From the NCBI GenBank assembly GCA_044226395.1, contig JBGAHD010000002.1:496001-560000 (forward strand): DNA of 64,000 nucleotides, in the 5' to 3' direction. This document shows, one piece after another, positions 42,516-50,659 of the stretch. This DNA comes from JBGAHD01 sp044226395 (lineage in GTDB: Bacteria > Pseudomonadota > Gammaproteobacteria > Xanthomonadales > Ahniellaceae). Position numbers and translations under genes: made by a program. The notes beneath the pieces are model-generated. The model worked only from the letters and a program-made list of their open reading frames with translations. It made no database searches and was not told the origin of the DNA. Every line of letters starts with the position of its first letter. Positions within the stretch are counted from its first letter, which is position 1.

Positions 42516-45500
42516 TTAGCGTCGCCGCCCTAGAACGCGTTCGATGAAGCCTTCCAGCGTCTCCAGTGTTTCGAAGCCGTCGCGCAGGAAGATGTTCACC
42601 GGATCGGTGTCGGTGGCGATGTTGTTGCTGATCAAGGGATCGGGCAGACCCTGCGGCGCGGTCACTTCGACCTGCACGCTGAAGTCGCCGACGTGACGCT
42701 CGCTGGCCACGCCTTCGAGCACCAGGATCACGGCCTCGCGCGGCGCGAGATTGACCAGGGTGTCGATCGCGCCCGTGCCGGTGCTCGCGCATTGCGAGTT
42801 CGGATCGGGCACGCAGCTCCACGTCTGACCGGTGAGCGTCGCCGGCGCGGTGCTGACCACGCGCGCGTTGGCCACCGGTAGATCGGAGCGATTGGCGATG
42901 ATGATCACGTAGCTCTGCGGCTGACCCAGCACCACCAGATCGCGCAGATTGCTGATCGCCGCTTGCAGATCCGCGCCCGGCGCCACCACGACATTGAACT
43001 CGACCGTGGTGCTGTTGCTCGCGGCCACGCCCGAGGTATCAGTCGCGGTAACCGCCAATCGCGCCGTGCCTCCCGTGCCCGTCAGGTTCAGATGCAACGT
43101 GCCATTGGGATCGATGGTCGCGGCGCCAACGACGTTGTTGGCGTCGGTGACCTCGGTGACGGCGAGCAGCGCGATCTGCTGATCGGGTTCGTTCGGTCCC
43201 GGCGTGGCGGTGGCGAAGCTCGCGATGTTCTGCATCCCGCTGGTGCCCGGCGCATAGGACGGATCGGCACCGAGCGTAAGCGTGGGCGGATCGTTCACCG
43301 CGGCGATGGTGATGCGCAGGCTCACCAGAGCCGAGCTATCGACGCCACCGTTGGCGACGCCACCGCTATCGACCGCGCGCAAGGTCAGATTCGCCACGCC
43401 CCAGGCATTGGCCGCCGGCGTGAAGCGCAGCGTGCCTTGGCCATCGACGGCCGGCGCGGACGAGAACAACTGCGGCGCGTCATTGCTCGCGACGGTGAAC
43501 GACACGCTCTGATTGCTCTCGTTCGCGGGACCGGCCGAGATCTGCGTGGCCCAATCATTGACCGTGATCGGGCCCGCGTCCTCGTTGACCGTGCGATCGC
43601 CACCGGCGGTGAAGCTTGGCGCGTCATTGACCGAGCGCACGGTGATCGTGCTGGTGCGTCGTTGCAGACCGACGTCGATGCCGCCGTTGGCGGTGCCGCC
43701 ATCGTCGCGCACCTCGAACTCGACCGTGGCCACGCCATTGGCATCCGCCGCGGGCGTGAAGCGCAAGGTGCCGCTGGCGTCGATGCTGGGCGCCGCGCTG
43801 AACAGGCTCGCATCGCTATTGGCGGTGAGCGTGTAGCTCAGCGTCTGCGCCGACTCGTCGGGCGGCCCGGCGCTGCCTTGCGCGAAGCCGGTTTGCTCGA
43901 AGGCGCCGCTGTCTTCGTCGACGGTGATGGGGCCGCTGAGCGTGAAACTCGGCGGATCGTTCACGCTGGCAATGGTGATGCGGAAGTTCTGCGTGGCCGA
44001 GACATCGATGCCGCCATTGGCGGTGCCACCATCGTCACGCAGACGCAGCGCGATCGTGGCCGTGCCCAAGGCGTTCGCGGCCGGCGTGTAGCGCAGCGTA
44101 CCCGCGGCATCGACCGTGGGCGCAACCGCGAAGAAACTGGGCTGATCATTGCCGACGATCTCGAACGCCGCGGTCTGACCGCCTTCGCCCGGACCTTCGT
44201 CGATGGCTTGCGCCCAATTGACCACGGTCTGCGCGCCGGCATCCTCGCCGATGGTCTGGTCAGCGCCGATGGTGAAGGTCGGCGCGTCATTGACTGGCGT
44301 GATCGTGATCGTGGTCGTGCGGTTGACCACGGCCGTGTCGAAACCGCCCAACGCCGTGCCGCCGCTATCGCGCGCGCCGAAGGTCAACGTCGCCACGCCA
44401 TAGGCATTGGGCGCGACGGTGAAGTTGAGCGTGCCATTGGCGTTGATGCTCGGCGGCACCGCGAACAGCGCGGGCGCGTCGATCGACAGCAGATCGTAGG
44501 TGATGGTCTGACCTGCTTCGTTGGCCGGACCGACGCTGGCGTTGGCGAAGCCGGCGCGCGTGATCTCGCCGACGTCCTCGAGCACGGTGATCGGCGCGTC
44601 GAGCGTGAAGCTCGGCGCGTCATTGACCGGCGCGACCGTGATGCGCAACGGCTGATCGACGTAGTCGCCATAGGTGTCGAAGGCGCGCAACACCACGTCG
44701 GCCACGCCGAAGGCGTCGGCGCGCGGGCGCATCGACAGAATCTGCGTGGTCGGCGCGATCGACAGCTGATCGAATAGCGCGAGGTTGTTGTTCGACAGCA
44801 CGACGATGGTCAGCGCCGCATCGGCGTCCTCGGCGTCGTCGAACACGGGCTTGAGGTCGGTGGTGATGGTGCCCGTGTCCTCGGACAAGGTTTGGCCCGG
44901 CATGCCATTGGTGGTCGGCGGTTGATTGACCGCGCGCGCGAGATCGACATCATCGCCCGGCGCCACGGTCAGCGTGCGCGAGCCGGCGGTGACGACAATC
45001 GGCGTGGGATTGGCGGCTTCGGCGTGGAAGATCGTGCCGGTGAGCGTGAAGTCGTTCGGCGCTTCCAACTGCGTCGCGGCCGAGCCGCCCGGGAAGGTGA
45101 AGCCCACGCGACTGATGCCAATGTGCTTGTCGATGGCGAAGCCACCGGCCGCGCAGGTCACCGAGATCTCGTTGTCGATCGGCGTGCCGTCGATGTCGTC
45201 GACGCGCGCGAACTGATCGAGCGTGACCTGATTGGCGCAAGCGCGCGCGACGAACTGCGAGTTGCCCGCGACCGGCGGACGCACCGCCAGACGCAGACCC
45301 TGCGCGGGACGCCACGCGTCGCCAACGGTGAAGGCCTCATTGCCCGGATTGCTGAAATTGCCCGCGGTCTGACCGCCCAGGCCCGCGTCGGAAAACGCGC
45401 TGGCGCCGGCGGCGACGAGATCGCTGACGTGGTCGTTGTTGCCATCGGGCTGGGTCACGAACACGCTGAACTCGACCGAGGCCTTGTTGCCCGTGGTGTC

Positions 45501-48500
45501 CACGGCCACGCACTCGACCAGCAGTTCGACCGAGGCCACCGGATCACCGGGCTGCGGCGTGCAACTGATCGGTCGCGCCAGGCCAACTTCGTCATTGGCC
45601 ACCGGCATTTCGAAGTTGGCGACGTTGGTATGGCCATTGGTTGCGACGAAAGTCTGCGCGCCCACGGGCATGCCGCCGACGCGCGTGATCATCGGCGCGC
45701 GCGTGTCGCGGATGGTGATGTTCTGACGCAGCACCGCGCGATTGCCGGCGCCGTCGGTCGCGGTCCACACGATCGTGGTGTCGCCCAAGGGCAAGCCTTG
45801 CGCGGGCACGTCGTTGACCACGCTGACCGCGCCGCCGAGATCGCTGACCGAAGGCACGGGCAGCGCCGCGGCGCTGGGCAGGGTCAGCAACGCGGTCGCC
45901 TCGATCACGACATCGGGCAGCGTGGTCGCGGCGAAGATCGGCGGCTGCGTGTCGGTGACGCGCACCGGCACCGTGCACTGCGAGGTCAGGCCCACGGCGT
46001 CGCGCGCGGTGTAGTGCACATTGGTCGTGACGTTGATCGGGAACAGCGTCGGCGCGTCGTTGGTGAGCGTCACCGCCGGCACCGTGATGTTATCGCTGGC
46101 GGTGACTTGCGCCAGGATGTCGGTCAGTTCCGCGCTGCCACCGGCGGTGTTGCCAGGACTGATGGTCTTGGCGCCACCGGGCGTCGACACTTCCACGGTG
46201 AAGAACGTCTGACCTTGCGGCGGCGTCGGGCAACTCAGCGTCGGCGCGGTCGTGTCATTGACCACGGTGATGTTGACGTTGGCGATCGCGCTGGCGGCGC
46301 TGAAGGCATCGACCACGTCATAGCTGAATTGATCGGCGCCGGTGTAGCCGACGTTCGGCGTGTAGTTGATCGTCGCGCCGGCGATCGACTGCGCGAACGG
46401 CTGCACGTCGAACGCGTGCACGCGACGCAGGGGATCGCCCTCGACGACGAAGAACACCTGGTCGTTGACCGCCAGATCGTTGACCCGCGCGAAATCGCCC
46501 GGCTGCACGAAGCTCAAGATGTTGTCCGGCTGACCCGTCGGCGTGATCTGACTGAGCCAGGCGCCGGCGAGCGAGAAGGTCTGCACGCGCGGCAGCTGAT
46601 TGGCCTGACCGGCGACATCGATCGCGTCGGACACGTAGAACTGATTGAGCGTGTTGTCGAAGGCCAGCGCGAACTGCACGCTGGACGCCGCGTTGGCGGT
46701 GTTGAACTGCGCCTGGCCATTGCCGTTGACGCCGCCGCTCACGGTGCACGCGCTGACGCTGCAGCTAAAGCCATTGGAATGCTGCGCGGCGACGTTGCAA
46801 CCGCTGCCGCCCGTGCACTTGCCCAGCCAACCGATATAGGTGCCATTGGGCTGGAACTTGTGGATGCGCGCCTTGACCGGTTCGGTGATGTAGACCGCGC
46901 CCGTCGGATCGACGCGCACGCGATCGAGGTTCTGATAGTTCGCGGTGCCGACTTCGGTCGCCATCGTCGTCGACCAGAACAGCGGATTGCCCTGCGTATC
47001 CGTGCTCGCCACCGAGACATTGCCCGACGAGGTGAACAGATTGCGCACCGGCCACAGGCCCATGTGGGTTCCGGCCTGACGCACGCGGAACTCCATGCCG
47101 TGCGAGGTCAACGCGTACACGCGCTGCGTGGTCGGATCGAACGCCACCGAGCGGCCGAAGGCTTGATCGCTGGTCGAGGAACTCACCGTGGTCTGCATGT
47201 AGCCCTCGGTGTACTGACCAAAGCCGTCGCCCCAGCGCATGGTGCCGAGCACCGGCGTGAAGCTGGTCGACGTGCCCTGCGAGATCGCGAAGACATCGGT
47301 GCGGCCCAGCGCCGCGTCGACGTAGACCGCCATGTCGACCCACTTGGTGTCGCCCTCGCCGCCGATATTGGGCGAGAACGGCGTGATGCCATTGGCATTG
47401 CCCGACGACGAGGGGTCGACGGTCGGCACTTCGCCCAGCAGGCGACCGAAGCGATCGAAGCGCGAGATGCTGACGTCCTGCAGCACGAAGAACGATTCCG
47501 CGCCGCGCTGACCGACAACGCTTGCGCGCTCGATGTTGACGAAGCGCGTGCCGATATTGTTGAACGTGCTCGTGGTGCTGGTCAGGCCCGCGTTGGTGAA
47601 ATTGCCGAACGAGCGAATCTGACGCGTGAAGTTGTCGATGGTCTTGATCGTGCCGCCGCAGCTGCCGCGCGCGATGTCCTGCGGCTGATTGAGCTGGGCA
47701 AGGCCATCGCCGGGCGGATCGACGAAGGCGAAGGCCATGTCATAGGTCTGCGACACCACCATGTTGTCGAGGCTGGCCTGGGTGATCGCGCCGGCCGAAC
47801 CCAAGGCGATGCGATGCATGCGGCGATTGTCCCAATCGGCCACGAGCACGGTCAGGGAATTGCAGTCGATGGCGATGCCCGTGGGCCGGATCGGCACGCC
47901 GCCGGGCGAAGGCATGGTCGCGAGGAAGCTCTGCGCCACGGTCCAGTTCTGCGCGGCGGTGTCCGACAGCGACACGCGCAGCACGCGCAAGGTGCCCGCC
48001 GCGCCAGGCGTGGCGCCCGGATCGGTGATCACGAAGTACTTCGATTCCTGACCATTGATGGGATCGGACAGCGCGACCATGTGGCGCGGATTCGCGCCGA
48101 GATAAGCCGTGAGGTCCAGACCCGTGTCATTGGTGTACTTGACCGTGAAGATGCGCTTGCGCTGCCAATCGCCGAAGACCAGCTCGGCCGGAATGGCGTC
48201 GTTGGTGTTGAACGATTCCAGGCCATTGACCGTGGTCAGCGTGAACGGATTGCGATTGGCGTAGAAGCGCCCATCGACGATGTTGCCATTGCTGTCCTGC
48301 ACGATGATGCGCTGGTTCGAGGGATCGGCGATGGCGATGCGATCCTCGGTGTCGACGCCATAGGTGTATTCAACGTGGCTCGACAGCTGCTCCGACGTGC
48401 CGGTCAGGGTGAAACGTGTCTGATACAACGGCGTCGGCGTCACCGGAATGTCGCCGTGATCGGGCACGTCGCGAATGCGCCAGGTCAGCGGATCGAGATC

Positions 48501-50174
48501 GGGATCGCTGGCCTGCAAGGTGATCGGGGTGACGATGCCGGCGGCCACGGTGACCGTGGTGCCCGGCGTGGTCGGCGCGCGATTGCTGCCGACCGCGCGC
48601 ACGACCGCGATCTGATCGACGTGCGCGGCATTGCCGCTGGAATCGGTCGCGGCCCAGCGCACCGTGTAGCGCGAACCCGTCTGCAATTGCGCGGTCGCGC
48701 AATTCTGCGTGTTATTGCCGCTGTCGATCACGCTGCAGGTGTAAGCCGGTGTGAGCGTGGCGAAGTCGAAGAACAGCGGCGGGAAGAGCTTCGGCGTCGG
48801 CGTGGTGTTGGTGTTGCACAGATACGTCGTGCAGCCCACGCCCGGCGCGGTGAAGGCGATCGACGTGGTGCCAGCCGGCACCACGATGGCGGCGGCGGCG
48901 GGTTGTTCGATGGTCGGCGGCAGGGTATCGACCACCGTGACCTTGACCACGTAGTTCAGCGTCGTGTGATTGCCCGAACGGTCCAGCGCGCCGATCGGGA
49001 AGTAGTGCGTGCCCAGCGGCACGCTGATCGGAAAATCATTGAACAGGCGCGGATTGGGATCGCAGTTGTCCGTGCCGATCAGATTGCCGGCGGCGAAATA
49101 CGGCGGCGTGAAGCCGCGATTGGCGCCATTGGCGTCGAGCGCCTCGAACACGTATTCGGCGACGATGTGGCGTTCGTCCGCGGTGCCCGCGTTCTCGATA
49201 CGCAGCACCTGATACACCGGCGGGAAGTATTCCTTGATCGTGAAGCCCTGATCGTAAGTGACATTGTTGAACGACAGCGGCGAGCGCAGCACGCCCGCGA
49301 CTCGGAACTTCCACTCGCCCGCGTAGAACTTCGAGCCAGTGCCGCTGGTCGTGATCGCGCCGGCGGCGCGCAAGTCGCCGGTGTAGCCGCGCCAGCCCTG
49401 GAACACGGCATCGAGCGCGTCTTGCAGGTTCAGCGTGTCGACCACGGCGCCGATGATCAGATCGCTCAGGCCGGGAATGATGTCGTCGAGCGATACGCCG
49501 ATCGACGGCAGATTGATCGAGAAATCGATCAAGCCATCGAGGCCGATGTCGGGGAAACTGATCTGCTCGCGGATCTTCTGCTTGAAGTACTCGGACGCGG
49601 CGTTAACGCCGAAGTACGGATCGGCGAACGAAGGATACGGTCCGAAGGGATCGACATAGGCCCACTCGGGTCCGTCGAAGGGGCCGAAGTTTTGAATGCG
49701 CTCGGAGCCGTCCTGCGCGAAGCTGTTCTGGTAGGTGCACGAAGCCGGCGAGGCGGGATTGTCCACGTCGTGCGTGAACGCGCGCGGCGCCGGCGGCGTG
49801 AAGCCATCGGTCAGGGCCTTGAGCTTGCGCTGATTCTCGGACAAACCGCTGAAGCCCTGCCCGACCAGGATCGGCGGACACAGGGCCGCGAGCGTGGCGC
49901 CAACGGCGGCCTTGGTCGCGGCCTTGCGAATCTTCTTCTTCTGCTTGGTGGTCAGATCGTCGATGGGATTGAACAGCGCGGTGGCCAACTGATCGATGCC
50001 CAGATCGGTCAGCTCGTCGACACCGTCACTGAACAGGTACGACCCGCCCTGCTGACAAATGATCGCGCCGAAGTTCGCGGCGTCGGATTGCGCGCGCGAG
50101 GTATTCGGCAGCGCGCAGCACACGATGAAACCCACGGCCATGATCCATGGCCCGAATCGCTTGACACTCCACAT
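42516..50174 (-). CDS. Giant secreted propeller/HYR/cadherin-like protein with FE motif
   Basis: A 2552-residue exported protein, signal peptide residues 1-28. Its N-terminal 450 residues are of no recognised family. A long NHL/YVTN-like propeller region follows at roughly 640-1270 (FGDWQRKRIFTVKY, RPTGIAIDCNSLTVLVADWD). Next are Ig-like and HYR-type domains at about 1290-1600 (TAPTLSCP; TDTQPPIFA), then four tandem cadherin-like repeats of 110-111 residues at about 1851-2294 with VxEDxG motifs. A TDANNVV module and a DUF11-like domain end at NIFLRDGFE (2527-2535), followed by 17 residues ending RRR. ATG 50174 has AGGGGG upstream. Very long antisense frames are shadows. It is probably a surface or matrix protein. 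Confidence 0.88.
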   Translation of the reverse strand: MWSVKRFGPWIMAVGFIVCCALPNTSRAQSDAANFGAIICQQGGSYLFSDGVDELTDLGIDQLATALFNPIDDLTTKQKKKIRKAATKAAVGATLAALCPPILVGQGFSGLSENQRKLKALTDGFTPPAPRAFTHDVDNPASPASCTYQNSFAQDGSERIQNFGPFDGPEWAYVDPFGPYPSFADPYFGVNAASEYFKQKIREQISFPDIGLDGLIDFSINLPSIGVSLDDIIPGLSDLIIGAVVDTLNLQDALDAVFQGWRGYTGDLRAAGAITTSGTGSKFYAGEWKFRVAGVLRSPLSFNNVTYDQGFTIKEYFPPVYQVLRIENAGTADERHIVAEYVFEALDANGANRGFTPPYFAAGNLIGTDNCDPNPRLFNDFPISVPLGTHYFPIGALDRSGNHTTLNYVVKVTVVDTLPPTIEQPAAAAIVVPAGTTSIAFTAPGVGCTTYLCNTNTTPTPKLFPPLFFDFATLTPAYTCSVIDSGNNTQNCATAQLQTGSRYTVRWAATDSSGNAAHVDQIAVVRAVGSNRAPTTPGTTVTVAAGIVTPITLQASDPDLDPLTWRIRDVPDHGDIPVTPTPLYQTRFTLTGTSEQLSSHVEYTYGVDTEDRIAIADPSNQRIIVQDSNGNIVDGRFYANRNPFTLTTVNGLESFNTNDAIPAELVFGDWQRKRIFTVKYTNDTGLDLTAYLGANPRHMVALSDPINGQESKYFVITDPGATPGAAGTLRVLRVSLSDTAAQNWTVAQSFLATMPSPGGVPIRPTGIAIDCNSLTVLVADWDNRRMHRIALGSAGAITQASLDNMVVSQTYDMAFAFVDPPGDGLAQLNQPQDIARGSCGGTIKTIDNFTRQIRSFGNFTNAGLTSTTSTFNNIGTRFVNIERASVVGQRGAESFFVLQDVSISRFDRFGRLLGEVPTVDPSSSGNANGITPFSPNIGGEGDTKWVDMAVYVDAALGRTDVFAISQGTSTSFTPVLGTMRWGDGFGQYTEGYMQTTVSSSTSDQAFGRSVAFDPTTQRVYALTSHGMEFRVRQAGTHMGLWPVRNLFTSSGNVSVASTDTQGNPLFWSTTMATEVGTANYQNLDRVRVDPTGAVYITEPVKARIHKFQPNGTYIGWLGKCTGGSGCNVAAQHSNGFSCSVSACTVSGGVNGNGQAQFNTANAASSVQFALAFDNTLNQFYVSDAIDVAGQANQLPRVQTFSLAGAWLSQITPTGQPDNILSFVQPGDFARVNDLAVNDQVFFVVEGDPLRRVHAFDVQPFAQSIAGATINYTPNVGYTGADQFSYDVVDAFSAASAIANVNITVVNDTTAPTLSCPTPPQGQTFFTVEVSTPGGAKTISPGNTAGGSAELTDILAQVTASDNITVPAVTLTNDAPTLFPINVTTNVHYTARDAVGLTSQCTVPVRVTDTQPPIFAATTLPDVVIEATALLTLPSAAALPVPSVSDLGGAVSVVNDVPAQGLPLGDTTIVWTATDGAGNRAVLRQNITIRDTRAPMITRVGGMPVGAQTFVATNGHTNVANFEMPVANDEVGLARPISCTPQPGDPVASVELLVECVAVDTTGNKASVEFSVFVTQPDGNNDHVSDLVAAGASAFSDAGLGGQTAGNFSNPGNEAFTVGDAWRPAQGLRLAVRPPVAGNSQFVARACANQVTLDQFARVDDIDGTPIDNEISVTCAAGGFAIDKHIGISRVGFTFPGGSAATQLEAPNDFTLTGTIFHAEAANPTPIVVTAGSRTLTVAPGDDVDLARAVNQPPTTNGMPGQTLSEDTGTITTDLKPVFDDAEDADAALTIVVLSNNNLALFDQLSIAPTTQILSMRPRADAFGVADVVLRAFDTYGDYVDQPLRITVAPVNDAPSFTLDAPITVLEDVGEITRAGFANASVGPANEAGQTITYDLLSIDAPALFAVPPSINANGTLNFTVAPNAYGVATLTFGARDSGGTALGGFDTAVVNRTTTITITPVNDAPTFTIGADQTIGEDAGAQTVVNWAQAIDEGPGEGGQTAAFEIVGNDQPSFFAVAPTVDAAGTLRYTPAANALGTATIALRLRDDGGTANGGIDVSATQNFRITIASVNDPPSFTLSGPITVDEDSGAFEQTGFAQGSAGPPDESAQTLSYTLTANSDASLFSAAPSIDASGTLRFTPAADANGVATVEFEVRDDGGTANGGIDVGLQRRTSTITVRSVNDAPSFTAGGDRTVNEDAGPITVNDWATQISAGPANESNQSVSFTVASNDAPQLFSSAPAVDGQGTLRFTPAANAWGVANLTLRAVDSGGVANGGVDSSALVSLRITIAAVNDPPTLTLGADPSYAPGTSGMQNIASFATATPGPNEPDQQIALLAVTEVTDANNVVGAATIDPNGTLHLNLTGTGGTARLAVTATDTSGVAASNSTTVEFNVVVAPGADLQAAISNLRDLVVLGQPQSYVIIIANRSDLPVANARVVSTAPATLTGQTWSCVPDPNSQCASTGTGAIDTLVNLAPREAVILVLEGVASERHVGDFSVQVEVTAPQGLPDPLISNNIATDTDPVNIFLRDGFETLETLEGFIERVLGRRR
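43295..44624 (-). repeat. Four tandem cadherin-like repeats in the giant protein
   Basis: The NDxPxFT/L repeat start recurs at 44624, 44291, 43961, 43628 and 43295, giving spacings of 333, 330, 333 and 333 bases (110-111 residues). Each unit carries a VxEDxG strand, a GPxxE-Q turn, and a NGTLxFTPAxxAxG strand ending in a DxGGxxNGGxD loop. The final start marks the more divergent TDANNVV unit. The acidic residues resemble calcium-binding linkers. Confidence 0.85.
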
Positions 50175-50240
50175 AAAACCCCCTGACGTCCACCATCCCC
50201 TCGCGCGTCGACGGAAGGACTGTCCGTCGAGGCGCGGCGA

Positions 50241-50256
50241 CGTTCACACGTGAACG
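50241..50256. promoter_or_regulatory. Inverted repeat upstream of the giant protein gene
   Basis: CGTTCAC and GTGAACG are perfect inverted arms separated by AC. The element lies 67-82 bases upstream of the giant gene start on its promoter side. It may be an operator for an unidentified regulator. It is unrelated to the xyl-box. Confidence 0.4.
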
Positions 50257-50577
50257 ATCGCGCTCGCCATCGAGCATCCGTTACCGCGCCCCATTGCTCA
50301 ATCCGTTCGGCCGGCCGGTGGCGCAACTTTAGACCGACGGGCCCACGATGGATCACTTTTCGCGCGATGTTGACATCCGCGCGGGGCCTGTTGGCGGTTT
50401 CGCATCGTGCCTCAGGGCCATGACATCGGAGGCTTCGCCCGGCGTCAGTCTGGCGAAGTTTTGCAATTGCGGGGGTTCGCTGAAAGGGCGAGATAAGGAC
50501 CGCTGTCCTCGTCCGGGCCGTTCGAAGGTCGCGGGCCAGAAACCACGCGCGCGATCGGCGGGGCGAGGTGGGAGAAC

Positions 50578-50644
50578 GCCGAGCGGAGTCTCCCGCTCGG
50601 CGTGTCCATGACGGATGCTTCGCGGCGGGGAGCCGCGAAGCATC
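50578..50644 (-). terminator. Tandem hairpins downstream of the RHS gene
   Basis: A 13-bp perfect stem (GATGCTTCGCGGC at 50614-50626 with its complement at 50632-50644) and a 9-bp stem (GCCGAGCGG near 50579-50587 with CCGCTCGGC after it) lie 15-80 bases beyond the RHS stop. No T-run follows, so they may block 3' exonucleases or act with Rho rather than as a classic intrinsic terminator. Confidence 0.6.
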
Positions 50645-50659
50645 GGTAGCGCGGGTCGA

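Larger units (their letters stand above)
50175..50659. other. Intergenic region between the giant protein and the RHS protein (485 bp)
   Basis: No gene is supported here: the open frames lack ribosome binding sites and family features. The left part presumably contains the giant-protein promoter and an inverted repeat (50241-50256). The right part contains two strong hairpins (50578-50644) just beyond the RHS stop. There is no room for a normal immunity gene after the RHS gene. Confidence 0.55.

Noticed and set aside
44892..50186. 1764-codon open frame antisense to the giant protein gene
   Set aside because: The protein is Arg/His/Ala/Gly-rich without recognisable motifs. It is explained by high GC on the strand opposite the real gene, which has a signal peptide, domains and a ribosome binding site.
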